A stretch of DNA of 64,000 nt from Blepharisma stoltei (taxonomy: Eukaryota; Ciliophora; Heterotrichea; Heterotrichida; Blepharismidae). Numbering within the stretch: position 1 is the stretch's first letter; each line of letters starts with the position of its first letter. The stretch lies in assembly GCA_914767885.1 (NCBI GenBank), contig CAJZBQ010000011.1, forward strand, positions 744,001 through 808,000. The letters are read 5' to 3'. Positions 20,728 through 32,024 of this stretch are shown in pieces. The notes under the pieces were generated by a model, which saw only the letters and a program-made list of their open reading frames with translations, was not told where the DNA came from and searched no databases. The position numbers were made by a program, and so were the translations under genes.

Positions 20728-23700
20728 ATGTCAAAATCTTCTAACAACAAAGACGAACGCGAGGACTCCAAACCCCTCGTCAAATCAGAAGATTTCAGCT
20801 CAAAAGCCAGCATAAAGCTTCTTTTTTCATACGCAGGGAAATATGAGTGAACTTTAATTGCCGTCGGCTTTTCAATGATCTTGCTTTTCAGATTTTTCCC
20901 GTTCTTTTTGTTCTATCAATTAGGAGAAGCTGTCGAAGCGGTCTATGAGAACCCAGACGACGATGATGAGTTCTATGAAGGAATGAGAGATGCTTGCATA
21001 TGGATGCTTTTAGGAGGACTCATGTGCTTAGTGTTAGGCTGGATTGCTGTTATCTGTTTCTTATTAGCAGCTAAAAGTATTTCACTGAAGTGGAGAAGTG
21101 TTTATTTTTATAGCTTGGGCAGGCTTTCAGCCTGCCATGAAAATTAGTAGTAAATGATCAGATTTCTCATATTTTCTTGGCGTCAGATTTTAACTGAAAT
21201 ATAAAAAGAAAGATTGCTTGGACATTGCACTGCTGATATTTGATATAGAAAGCAAGATTATGAAGAGAGAGGAAGTTGGCCTAATAAAATTAATTAATTT
21301 ATTTATTTCCAGAGTTTTTGTAGTTATAGGGTAGGCTAAAAGCCTGCCCAGGATATACACTATTATAAACCGACCCATCAAATGGTATGACAGAAACAAC
21401 CCATCTGAGCTCTCAAGTGCAATCGATATGGACATTGATGCAATTGAACAAGGGGTCGGATTGAAATTTTTCTTACAGCTGTCAATGGCCATTTCATACT
21501 TCGGACTGTTTATTTTTACAGGGATCATTAACTTACAGCTGACCCTGATTGCTCTGATACCAATCCCATTGCAGTTTTACGGGATCGTAGTTTACGAGAA
21601 AGTAACAATTGATTCGGCCTTAGCCAAACAAGAAAAGTACAAATCAGCTGGAGGGATTGCAGAAGAGAGCTTTGAAGGAGTCAAAACCATCGCCTCCTGC
21701 AATGCGCAGAAGCCAAGAACTGAGCTTTATCACTCAGAGCTCAAAACCCTAACTTTCATTAATATACGGAATTTTAATAATATATAATTGATAATTCTTA
21801 TTATCTAATTTTGTTGAATTTTAAATAGTTTTATTCTAAAACATAAATTTTTTCTAGTTATTATTTATTTTAAGCTTCAAATTTTGCGAGATTTTTTAAA
21901 TTTCAGGGAAGTAAGAGATGAGACCACTAAAATTGGAGTTTACCAAGGGTTCCTATACAGCATAACTGCAGTCATTTTCTTTGTGCTGACTGGTGTTACA
22001 TTTTACTATGGGTCCATTTTCTTAAGAGACGATAGGTACAACTGGACACTTGATGAGGAAATAGAGCGCAAAGACATCGTGGTCGTGTCCCTCTGTTTTA
22101 TGATGACGGCCTTTTGCCAAGGAATCTTCGTGACTGTGGTAAATGTAATTAACAACGCAAAAGTTGCAGCTGCCAGAGTCCATGAAGTGGTTCAGATCAA
22201 TAAAAGATACGGAGGATATTTAAAGCCAAAATCAATCAAAGGAGATATTGACTTTGAAAATGTCCATTTCAGGTACCCAACTAAAAAAGACGTCCCAATC
22301 CTAAAAGGGGTGTCTTTTAAAGTCAGAGAAAAAGAGTCATTAGCTATTGTAGGACAGACTGGATCAGGCAAAAGCACCATAATTCAACTTATTGAAGGAT
22401 TTTATTATTGCGAAAAAGGGACAATTCTGATAGACGGCGTTGACATCACACAGTATGATATTTCAGCATTAACTCCCTAGCGAGCAAACCAATGGGAAAA
22501 AATCTCTATTTTCTGGGAAAATTTCTCACCACCAGCAAGCAAAATATTTTTACTTAAAATATTTTAGTATATAAATAATAAATATATTAATGAAATCTAT
22601 TTCTATTCAGCTTGCATTCAAAACATAATTTTCCAAATTAAATTAACTGGCACTTTTAATTTTCGAAAACAAATTTTAAAAAATAAATTAATTTGTGAGT
22701 AAATCTTTTTTCTCCTCACAGAAGAGGAAGTAAGAGGCTTTGTAGGTTTGGTCAGCCAAGAGCCGATTTTATTTAATACGACGATTAAGGAGAATATCAG
22801 AATTGGCAGAATGGATGCGACTGATGGAGAAATAGAGAATGCGGCGAGAGAGGCAGAAGCAACATTTATTGAAGACCTTGAGAATAAATTTGACACATAT
22901 GTAGGGATTAAAGGCTCTTTACTTTCTGGAGGCCAAAAGCAAAGGGTTGCTATTGCAAGAGCCTTGCTTAAGAATCCAAGCATTTTACTAAACTTTTCAA
23001 TAATAAATACTACATAGTGCTTGTAATAGGCCTTAATTATCATATAAAAGTATACTAGATGAAGCCACAAGCGCATTAGATGTAAAAACTGAGAAAAAAA
23101 TCCAAGTCACTCTTGACAAGGTCTCCCAAAACAGAACAACCGTCATAGTAGCTCAAAGGCTCAGCTCAGTTAAAAATGCCAATAAAATCATTGTGATTTC
23201 TGAAGGAGTAGTCGCTGAGGAAGGCAACCACGAATCCCTCATCAAACTAAATGGCCGATATGCAAGATATTGTGAAATCCAGTCTAAGACTGAAGAAGCC
23301 ATGGAAGAAGAAGCCCCATCTTCCAAAGAAGCTGAGTCAGAAAGAGACCAAGATGTGATGAGCTACCAGACCTCAATCTACAAAAGAGTCAAGGCAGATA
23401 AGTCCAAGTACATGAAAGGGATCCATGTCCAACTTCTTAAACAGTGGGACTGGATGCTTGTAGCTGCCATTTGTGCAATTATAGCTGGACTTTGTTATCC
23501 ATGCATGGGATTTGTCTTTGCAGACGATATTATAAGCGTTACAGAAGATAATGGTGGGGAGTTGCAAGACACGACCTGGGACAATTTGTGGTGGTCTGTG
23601 CTATTGGCTGCGATTGCGTTTGTGACTATCGTTATTTTGTATAGTGCCCTTGGTAGGACTGCTGCATTATTTACAGACGATATCAGAATGAGAGGGATGA

Positions 23701-25229
23701 ACGCAATTCTCTATTATGACCAAAAATTCTTTGACAAGCCAATCAATAATCCCGCTCTGCTATCTTATACATTTTCTAAAGACTGTGAAAAAATTTCCTC
23801 AATTGGAGGTTCAGTCTTGATTTTCCAGCTGCTTACCGTTTCTAGCCTTGTGCTTGCTATTGTATGGGCTCTATGCAAAGATTGGGTCTATGCTTTAATA
23901 GCGACAGCTCTTTTCTCCATCATGATTGTGGTGAATATGGGCGGTGACGTTTTTAGGCAAAATGATAAAATGACCCCAGCTCAAACAACTCAGATTGCTT
24001 TTGACTGTTTGACCAATATCAAAACAGTGAATTCTTTAAATAAGCAAGACTATTTCCACGTGAGGTATGTGAATTCTTGCAAAGAGGCCAATAAAGGGAT
24101 TGTGGTTTCTTATATTCCTGATGCCTTTAGATTTTCATTGAAATTAGCTGTAATGTTTTTCGTGTGGGGATTTGCACTATGAATTGGTGCGGCACAAGTA
24201 AAAGAAAAGCATTTGAGCAGAGACAACTTGCTTTATGTTTTCTTTATTATTTTGCTTGCGACTTATAGTGCAATTGTGCTTTCGTTTTTGCCTCAGGATA
24301 CAGATGAAGGGATTAAAAGTGCTATTAAGATGAATGATATTATTGAGTATTCTTATATAGGCTTATTTTTTAGCCAAAAAGCATAATTTTTTACTAATTT
24401 TGTAAGGAATTAGACTAAGCCCTTAAAAGTATTATAATAAAATTTACTTAAATAGGCATATGAGCCTGAAATCAATGGAGACTCAAAAGATGGAGAGACA
24501 GACCCGATATCCGGAAAAATCACTTACGAAAATGTCTGCTTTAAATATGAGGGCAGGCTTAACCCAGTCCTCAAAAACGTCAGTTTCGAAGTTCCAGCAG
24601 GCAAAACGCTCGGTGTAACAGGATCGACAGGTTCAGGAAAATCCACAATTGCGCAACTTTTATTGCGATTTTACAACCCAACGTCAGGTATTATCAAACT
24701 TGACGACCATTTAATCCAAAACTACAACATCAGACATCTCAGAGAATACGTCTGTTGGGTCGGCCAAGAGCCTATTCTATTTAAAGGCACCATGATGTAC
24801 AATCTAAGACTAGCCAACCAATTGGCCACTGAAGAAGAAGCCAGAGAAGCTTTAATAAAAGCTCAAGCAGGCGATATCTTAGAAAAATATGGTCTAGAAA
24901 ACGATGTAGGACTGAGAGGAAGCAAGCTGAGCGGAGGACAAAAACAAAGAGTTGCCATTGCTAGAGCTCTTATTAGGAAGCCAAAAATTTTGGTTTTAGA
25001 TGAAGCTACAAGTGCCTTAGACACTGTGGTGGAGTCAAAACTTCAAGAAGTGCTGAAACAGGAAAAGTTTACAGTCATTTCTGTTGCACACAGACTGAGG
25101 ACTATTAAAGATTGTGATGAAATCCTTGTGCTTGAGAAAGGAATTTTAGTGGAAAAGGGAACTCATGACGAGTTATCAAAGAATCCAAACGGCTATTACT
25201 ATCAATTGTGCCAGCTATCAACAGCTTAA
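20728..25229 (+). CDS. ABC transporter, ABCB-like full transporter, copy 1 (five IESs)
   Basis: 1218 aa after five excisions, in the order TMD1-NBD1-TMD2-NBD2, as in P-glycoprotein-type exporters. NBD1: Walker [10 protein letters not shown], signature [16 protein letters not shown], Walker [11 protein letters not shown], but the switch-loop His is Gln (VAQRLSSV). NBD2: [28 protein letters not shown] and a normal VAHRLRTI. Trp is TGA at KYEWTLIAVG and FALWIGAAQ. The N-terminus is soluble and acidic. Cargo unknown. Insertions: 21111-21357, 21752-21913, 22472-22732, 22991-23054, 24350-24460. It is the most IES-loaded of the three copies. Confidence 0.93.
21111..21357. mobile_element. IES with TATAGCTTGGGCAGGC-type inverted repeats
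   Basis: 247 bp, TA-bounded. The left end TATAGCTTGGGCAGGCTTTC is mirrored by the right end, where RC reads TATATCCTGGGCAGGCTTTT. Copies 2 and 3 lack it. Removal gives [15 protein letters not shown], matching [15 protein letters not shown]. Confidence 0.92.
21752..21913 (+). mobile_element. Shortened MITE-like IES, ABC copy 1
   Basis: 162 bp between TA repeats. The core (GATAATTCTTATTATCTAATT, then GAATTTTAAATAG) has the family's forward orientation. Join: [12 protein letters not shown]. Copy 2 has an insertion at the same TA. Confidence 0.9.
22472..22732 (+). mobile_element. MITE-like IES in NBD1, ABC copy 1
   Basis: 261 bp; left ACTCCCTAGCGAGC then AACCAATGGGAAAAAATC, right CTCACAGAAGAGGAAG. 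Join: [15 protein letters not shown], identical to copy 2. Confidence 0.93.
22991..23054. other. Very short IES (64 bp) in Walker B of NBD1, ABC copy 1
   Basis: Copies 2 and 3 read ATTTTACTACTAGATGAAGC; copy 1 has 64 extra bp after ATTTTACTA, ending GTATA before CTAGATG. TA-bounded, no obvious inverted repeats, too small to be autonomous. Confidence 0.93.
24350..24460. other. IES before NBD2, ABC copy 1 (111 bp)
   Basis: Splits IIEY and EPEINGD; copy 2 is continuous here. Starts TTCTTATATAGG, ends AATAGGCATA. Copy 3 holds a similar 110-bp insertion at the identical codon. Confidence 0.92.
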
Positions 25230-26101
25230 TTAGATAAATATAATTATATTATTTTTAAAACTATTTTGCGATATCAATGAGCTTTAAGAGTCTTAAAAAT
25301 ATTTTATAAACTTCTTATCATAAGTTTATTAGCACATGTATGCTATTATTTAAAAGCAAAATTAAATTTTTTTTGATTTTTGAGTAAAATATATAAATTT
25401 GCTTATATTAACTCTCACCCTGGTAATAATAGAACTAGTTTAATTTGCTGCAAAAATTGATAATATATGAATTGCTAATTTATTTTTATTGCTAATAAAT
25501 TAAGGATTTAGGCCGAAATTATTATTTTATTTAAATATAATTATTTTTACATAATTTTTTTTGCTTATATTAAATAGACATGAATGATTACTCAAAAAGC
25601 GCATCTGTGTCTTAATAGAGAAAGTAAGAGAGATTCCATTTTATAAATAAAACAAGAAACTTCAAGAATATATCAAGTTCTTCTCATCCTGAAAAAATGA
25701 TAATATCTGCCTTAAAAAATGCAAAAACTCATGAAATAACGAGAGTCAGAAAACAAAAAGCTTGAGGCCTAAAGAAAATTTGCAATGAAGTATGAAATAT
25801 AAAATAAAAATTAAAAAGAAATTAGTAGAAGTCTCATATTTATACATTTCTTAAAAACATCCAAGCAATGTTACTATCTATGCCGGTGTTTTAGCTGCCA
25901 ATAAGGTAACTATTCTCTTTAGCTGTCCTTTAATTATTTCAAAGTGCTCTTGCGCAGATAGATCAAAAAGCTTTTTATCTGAGAAACGAATTTTTTGCAA
26001 ACAAATAATTATTATCTTTATTTGATAATGCTAAGACGCTGAATCCTTATACTATAGTACCATGAATCAATTGTATCAGCTTTGCAGGGCTTTTTGGTGT
26101 A
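25230..26101. other. Intergenic spacer, related to 29000-29720
   Basis: No gene. From about 25600 on it matches 29220-29720 (AGAGTAAGAGAGATTCCATT, ATATATCAAGTTCTTC, GCGCAGATAGATCAAAAAGC), so the spacer was duplicated with the protease-like gene. A fainter echo occurs after ABC copy 2 near 36220. Confidence 0.7.
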
Positions 26102-26325
26102 TACCAATTGCCCGAGGATGGCGCTATCTTGCACCATCCTCAGGCAATTCAAAATGGCCCCGCACCGGGAATCGAACCCACGTGTGGCCATTTTTGGTGT
26201 GTGGCCAACATCGACTTACACGCACCAAAAATGGCCCCACACGTGGGTTCGATTCCCGGTGTTGGGCCATTTTTGAATTTCTCGAGGATGGTGCAAGATA
26301 GCGCCATCCTCGGGCAATTCCTATA
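26102..26325. mobile_element. Foldback (hairpin) element with tRNA-type B box
   Basis: Two long arms (about 26105-26200 and 26222-26320) are near-perfect reverse complements around a short loop. Each arm carries CAATTGCCCGAGGATGG-type ends. GGTTCGATTCC at 26246-26256 matches a Pol III B box. The duplicated spacer near 29700 is the empty site: TTTTTGGTGTATTTTTTTAC versus the TA-flanked insertion here. Confidence 0.85.
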
Positions 26326-26992
26326 TTTTTTCACTGTGTATAAAATACTATCAGAGAACAAACTTAGGATCTCAAATTCCTTGAATATTGAATAGTTAAC
26401 TGAAATTGCAAAAAGACTGGATTCTCTAGAACCCTACTGAAGAAGATTGTATTTCTATCTATAAGTTAAAGTCCAAATAAATTATTTTAATACCAAATTA
26501 ATTATTTAATATTTTAGATAGAAATTATATTAAAAGTTTTTATTTCTGCAGCTATATTTCAATGGGTTATTATGCAAAGGCAAAATTATTATAAAATATA
26601 TATTGCCACTGATATTGCTGCTATAAAAAGCCACTCTTATAGTACCATAGAGCATTATATACAAATCGCGCTAAATTTTGGAAGGATAGTAGATATAATT
26701 TTAAACGAAATTATAAATTTACTCAAATATTTGTTTATAATGATTTATTAATTATATAAGCAACTCTTGCATAAATATGAAAGCCATTATGATATTATTC
26801 TCCCGTTTTTAGTCTATTAAAATAAATAGGCGATTAATGAATTTCGCTGCTAACTAGGTATTGTTCTTCAATAACCTCGTATTCCATTGAGTTCTAAAAT
26901 TAGGTTTGGCTTATCTTATATTAAAATTAAACTTTATTGAAAATTCACCATATTCTAGGCGATGTGGAGATAAAATCCTAAAAGTAATAAAA
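26326..26992. other. Upstream region of pseudoprotease copy 1
   Basis: AT-rich. No gene recognised; a frame beginning at 26906 only extends the protease-like gene upstream of its signal peptide. Confidence 0.5.
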
Positions 26993-28208
26993 ATGAAATA
27001 CCTTTCTTTTTTTGCGCCTTTTGTTTTATCCCTATCAGGCCTAGTTATCCAGCCTAAAGATTCAGACCTTGTTTCGCCACAAGATATGATTGATGAAATT
27101 AACAGCACTCAAGGCTCATGGGTTGCTTCTGCTGATTGGGTTGGCCATATGGCAACTACTGAAGCCAAACGCAAGGTCTCTTCAAAGCCAATATCTCCGA
27201 AGTTTCCTGAATATGACTGGGGTGTAGTCTTAAACTACCTCTCAATCCCATCATCTTTTGATTCAAGAACTCAATGGCCAGATTGTATTCATCCTATTCA
27301 GAATATAGGAATTTGTGAAGGTGATTGGGCATATTCAGCTGCTGGAGCTCTTTCAGATAGGTTTTGTATAGCTTCAAATAAAAATATTAATGTGGTGCTG
27401 TCTCCTGGATATGTAATAGTTTGTGATATCGAATACGACAACAGATGCAGCGGAGGAACGGCTGGTGGTGCTTGGAATTTCCTTAAACAATACGGAACCC
27501 CTTTGGCATCTTGTGTCCCTATGCATTCATGAAGCGTATTCCTTTTTGAGATATTAAAAGCGTAGGAAAGGCTATGGGCCATTAATTTGGCAGATAAACT
27601 TTATTTTTGTATCTATAACTGAACGAAAAATAATTTTGCTCCATAAACCGAATAATTTGGCTGACCATCTCTTTTTTACTTCAAGCTATCAACTGTTTTT
27701 AAACATGTTTTTAATAGAATAGATGACGGATGCCCTAATAAATGTAACTCAGGAGAATCACTTCAATTTTACAAAGCTGCATCTGTAAATTCTTATAGTG
27801 GTCCATCATCAATTCAAGCTGCAATATTGACGAATGGCCCAGTTGAAACTACTATGCATCTTTATCAAGATTTTTCCTCCTACAAAGGAGGTATTTATAA
27901 GCACACTACAGGAAGTCTTTTAGGATCTGTAAGTGTAAAGCTCATTGGATGGGGAAATCAGAATGGAACCAACTATTGGATAGGTGCCAACTGTTGGGGA
28001 ACTAGTTGGGGTATGAAAGGATATAGCTTTTTCTTAAAGTTGCCCAATAAGGGCATGATGTTGGAGAGAAACTCATTTGCTAACTCTCCAATTAGTTTGG
28101 CCAACATGAAACTATCGGGCAACTTTAAGGAATTGCCTATATTTCTGGATTGCGTTTGGGGAATGCGGAATTGATACCCATGCTGTAGCGGGGAGTCCTT
28201 ACATTTAA
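26993..28208 (+). CDS. Cathepsin-B-like papain-family pseudoprotease, secreted (two IESs)
   Basis: 304 aa after excisions at 27539-27721 and 28024-28141. Signal peptide MKYLSFFAPFVLSLSGL. A short propeptide is followed by PSSFDSRTQWPDC, the usual start of mature cathepsin B. The active-site block is IQNIGICEGDWAYSAAGALSDRFCI instead of QG.CGSCWAF: the nucleophile Cys is Asp. The His block reads SVSVKLIGWGNQNG where GHAV.I.GWG is usual, so the His is lost; the Asn in ANCWG is kept. The C-terminus is ECGIDTHAVAGSPYI. It is probably a catalytically dead binding protein in the secretory or food-vacuole route. Start chosen by signal peptide and by the paralogue. Confidence 0.85.
27539..27721. other. 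TA-bounded IES in pseudoprotease copy 1 (183 bp)
   Basis: Copy 2 reads HTWSIDDPCPTKCNSG without interruption. Here excision gives HSWSVDDGCPNKCNSG. Ends TATTCC/GGAATA-like, only a short inverted repeat. Confidence 0.9.
28024..28141. mobile_element. IES with CTTAAAGTTGCCC inverted repeats (118 bp)
   Basis: Left TAGCTTTTTCTTAAAGTTGC and right, read inward, TATAGGCAATTCCTTAAAGT then TGCCC. Copy 2 lacks it (GYFWIAFGQCGID); excision gives GYFWIAFGECGID. Confidence 0.9.
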
Positions 28209-28405
28209 TGCTAATGGCATTTATTATTCTGTTTTTTAAAATAGATATAAAAATATTTTTTACTTGAAGGGAAATAAACTAATTGGTAGTTTCTTTTTAA
28301 AGATATTTATTATTTTAATTGAATAAAACCTCTGAATTGATCTGTCTATTATAATAATATCCAATAATACTCTGTATGGCATATCAAATGCAAGGCAATA
28401 AATTT

Positions 28406-28718
28406 AATTAGAAGTTCACAATATTTAAAATGGCTGTTAGTGGTATAGACCTACTCATCAGGCTAGATCTACATTACGAGCTTTGTGAGAGAAGTCCAAG
28501 CTTCTTGAGAGTCTCGGCTTGAAGATAAGGGGTTTGTGCTGAGGTTGGCACTGACTAGAGAAGTCTAAAAGGGCTTGATAGCTTTAACGGTTCGACGCTT
28601 AGGCCAGCCCACCTAACGTTATTAAGAGCTGTTATCGTATCTGGATCTCAAGTTAAAGAAGACTTAAGGAGCTGTAGTGCTAGAGTAATTCTATAAACAT
28701 AAACATAAATTAGAAGTT
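28406..28718 (+). mobile_element. SINE-like element with target-site duplication (family B)
   Basis: AATTAGAAGTT at 28406-28416 and 28708-28718 flanks 291 bp that begin with AAAATGGC and end in an A-rich (CATAAA)n tail. The stretch AACGGTTCGACGCTTAGGCC is shared with the element at 50772-51090 on the other strand. Confidence 0.82.
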
Positions 28719-29746
28719 ATTTATGTATGAAATATAAATTTTTGCAATTAGTTTATTTATGCATGCAAAGGTGAATGTATATATTTGTGAGTTTTATAGA
28801 ACTACCAATTAAATAGTGTAAATTTGATATTATTAAAATAGAGTTTTGATGATATTTATATTCATAATATGGCTTTGTCATACTTATATGAGTAATAGAT
28901 AAAAGCATTAAATTTTATTGCTATTAATAGTTTTAAGCGTTATGAAATGATTTAAAGTAAAAAATATGCTATTTTAGCTAGTAATTAGTATTTCTATAAT
29001 TTAATCCTATCCACTCCTTGACTTCATTTCTTTTCCTAATCCTAAAATAATTCATAATTATTTATCAATGATTTATTTCTTGAAATGGCCAAAGCTTTAT
29101 CCAGCCTAATATAAATTTTTTTTCTTTAAAAAATCTCGTTTCAAATATTTGAAGAAAATTGTAATTTAAATATAGTTATTTCTGCATAAAGTTTTTGCTT
29201 ATATTAAATGACTATTCAAAAAACGCATCTTTATATTAATAGAGAGAGTAAGAGAGATTCCATTTTATAAATAAAAAAAGTAAACCTCAAGAATATATCA
29301 AGTTCTTCCCATCCTTAAAAAATGATAATAGCTACCTAATTAACTGAAAAAAAAATACCAATAATTTATGAAAAAGAAAATAAAGAGAAATTTGCAATTC
29401 AGGATGAAATATAAAATAAAAATTAAAAAGAAATTAATATGAATTTCATATTATATATTTTTGAAAATCCAAGCAATGCTACTATCTATATCGGCGTTTT
29501 AGCTGCCAATAAAGTAACTATTCTTTTAAGCTCTCCTTTAAATTTTTAAAGTGTTCTTGCGCAGATAGATCAAAAAGCTTTTTCATTGAGAAAATTTGTT
29601 TTTGCAAACAAAATACTTATTCTCTTTATTTGATAATGCTAAGACTCTGATTCCCTATGTTCAAGTGCCCAGAAGTCTATTTTTTCAGCTTTGCAGGGCT
29701 TTTTGGTGTATTTTTTTACTATGTATAAAATACTATAGCTATAAAA
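28719..29746. other. Intergenic; second half is a copy of the 25600-26400 spacer
   Basis: No gene. The part from about 29220 aligns with the spacer before copy 1 but lacks the hairpin element at its end. Confidence 0.6.
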
Positions 29747-30637
29747 ATGAAATACCTTTTCTTCTATGCGCTCTTTGTTTTATCCCTATCAGGCCCAGTT
29801 ATCAACCTAAAGATTCAGACCTTGCTGCACCACAAGAAATGATTGATGAGGTTAACGGTATTCAAGACTCATGGGTTGCTTCTGCTGATTGGGTTGGATA
29901 TATGACAATTGCTGAAGCCAAGCGCAAAGTTTCTTTACAACCAATATCTCAGGAATTTCCAGAATATGACTGGGGTGCAGTCTTAAACTACCTCTCAATT
30001 CCATCATCTTTTGATTCAAGAACTCAATGGCCTGACTGTATTCACCCTATTCAAAATGATGATGGATGCTACTGGAGCTCTTTCAGATAGATTTTGTATC
30101 GCTTCAAATAAAAATATTAACGTAGTGCTGTCTCCTGGATATCTAATAGTTTATGATATCCAATACGACAATGGATGCAACGGAGGAGAGGCTGGCCATG
30201 CTTGAAACTGACTTAAACAATACGGAGCCCCTTTGGCATCTTGTATTCCTTTCCATACATGAAGCATAGATGATCCATGCCCTACTAAATGCAACTCAGG
30301 AGAATCACTTCAATTTTACAAAGCTGCAAGTGTAAACACCTATAGTAGTGTTTCATCTATCCAAGCAGCGATTATGACGAATGGCCCAGTTTAGACGACT
30401 ATGAATGTCTAAGAGGATTTTTTAACTTATAAAGGAGGCATTTACAAACACACTGCAGGGAAACTTGTAGGACCTACCAATGTAAAACTCATTGGATGGG
30501 GCAATCAAAATGGAATCAACTATTGGATTGCGGCTAATTGTTGGGGAACTCTTTGGGGCATACAAGGATATTTTTGGATTGCATTTGGGCAGTGCGGAAT
30601 TGATACCCAAGCTGCAGCAGGGGCTCCTAATGTTTAA
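29747..30637 (+). pseudogene. Decayed copy 2 of the cathepsin-B-like gene
   Basis: Similar over its whole length to copy 1. Lesions: a two-base loss after SLSGPVI that shifts the frame before PKDSDL, a deletion of about 17 bp across the active-site block (IQN then GALSDRF), a TAG at GPV, and a TAA at the position of LYQD. The His block (TNVKLIGWGNQNG) also lacks His. It lacks both IESs of copy 1, which makes it the empty-site reference for them. It could be a somatic or germline fossil; none of the lesions is cured by removing a TA-bounded insertion. Confidence 0.8.
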
Positions 30638-31990
30638 TGCTAATAGCATTAAATATTTTATTTTTAAAATAAAATAAACATCCCTGGATTCTTGGTTTAT
30701 TAATTTAGAGTATAAATAAATAATTTTCTATGTTCTTTTAAGAGCTATTTCTAATTTTCAATGAATAAAAGCCCTCAAGTGGGTCGTCTTTATAATATTA
30801 AGACACTATAAATTATTTTTATTAATTATGCAATATATTATTCATGATGATTTACCTCTATAAAAATGGAATATTTGAAGCTCTTTGAGTTGTTTGAGCT
30901 TTTCTAATTTATACTTTAAATATTATTTTACTATGAATGCAAAATTCATGATTCGTATTCTTGAGCCTCAAAGACTTCTTTATGATCAAAAGTATCTCTA
31001 AGATAATTGAAACCCTAGTAATTAAAAGATTAAATATCATATAAACTTAAATTATATTATTTTTTGACAAGGGCTAGATCTATTTTGCCAAAGAAGATAC
31101 AAACGGCCAGATGTCATTCTATCAAATGTTTCCAAGCGAAATATAGAGCCATAGCATGGCTTTGAAAATAATATTTCACAATTAATAGTTAAGTTGCCAA
31201 GCCTTAAACTATTTTTTACTAATACAAAGAAAATAAGCATACTTGATGCTGCTACTTTGAATCCAAAAATACTGGAATTTTCTAATTATGAGAATTTTAA
31301 AAGGAATTTTACACAAATCCCATATTTATACAATTTGAAGAAAAAACTCAAATAACCTTACTTCTCTATCCATATAATCAATCTAAAAAATAATAACTAA
31401 TTTAATTCGCTGCCTGCAATAATTATAGCATTCTCATGCAAAATTTTTGGGATTCCCTTTTAATATTTGAAATGAGCAATCAGTATTGGCAAAATTGATA
31501 TCAATATTGGGAGTTACTTTGAAATAAAATCAAGATTTCCCGCAATTAAATTATTAACTAAAAAGAGTTGATAATGACAAAGCCTATAAAATGCAACCGA
31601 TTCTAGTTGAAAAATAATTACAAATTTAATTGTAAATTTTTATCAATTATTTAATTTATTTAGAGTTAATTATATAAAAATTGTATCAATATTGAGGTGA
31701 AGAACGATAAATTGCATTTAAGAAATAAAAATCGAATGAAATTGGTGTCTATGCTAAAAATTAGATGGATAGCAAAGAATCGTTTGAGAATTATTAAATA
31801 TAGTTGATTTTTATAAAATATAGCTATTAATAGATACTATTGAGTTAGATTAATATTTAGGCTAATTTAATTGATGCTTTGCAGTTTCTAAATAGTCTTA
31901 GTGATCTAAGCTATTTTTGCATAGTAGCTTTTTGTTTAATCTTCAATTCTTTAAATTATATTTCTTATTGATTGAACTCAATATAAGCCC
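30638..31990. other. AT-rich intergenic region, nothing recognised
   Basis: No conserved frame, RNA gene or inverted repeat seen. It precedes ABC copy 2. Confidence 0.5.
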
Positions 31991-32024
31991 ATTTATATGC
32001 GTTATCGCTGCAAATTGTAAAAAA
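31991..32024 (+). promoter_or_regulatory. Conserved leader of ABC gene 2
   Basis: TATGCGTTATCGCTGCAAA just before the ATG is identical to the leader of copy 3 and similar to copy 1, while sequence further upstream is unrelated by eye. Confidence 0.55.

Noticed and set aside
29747-30637. Functional second cathepsin-like gene through IES removal
   Set aside because: Its stops and frameshifts are small deletions and point changes, not TA-bounded insertions.
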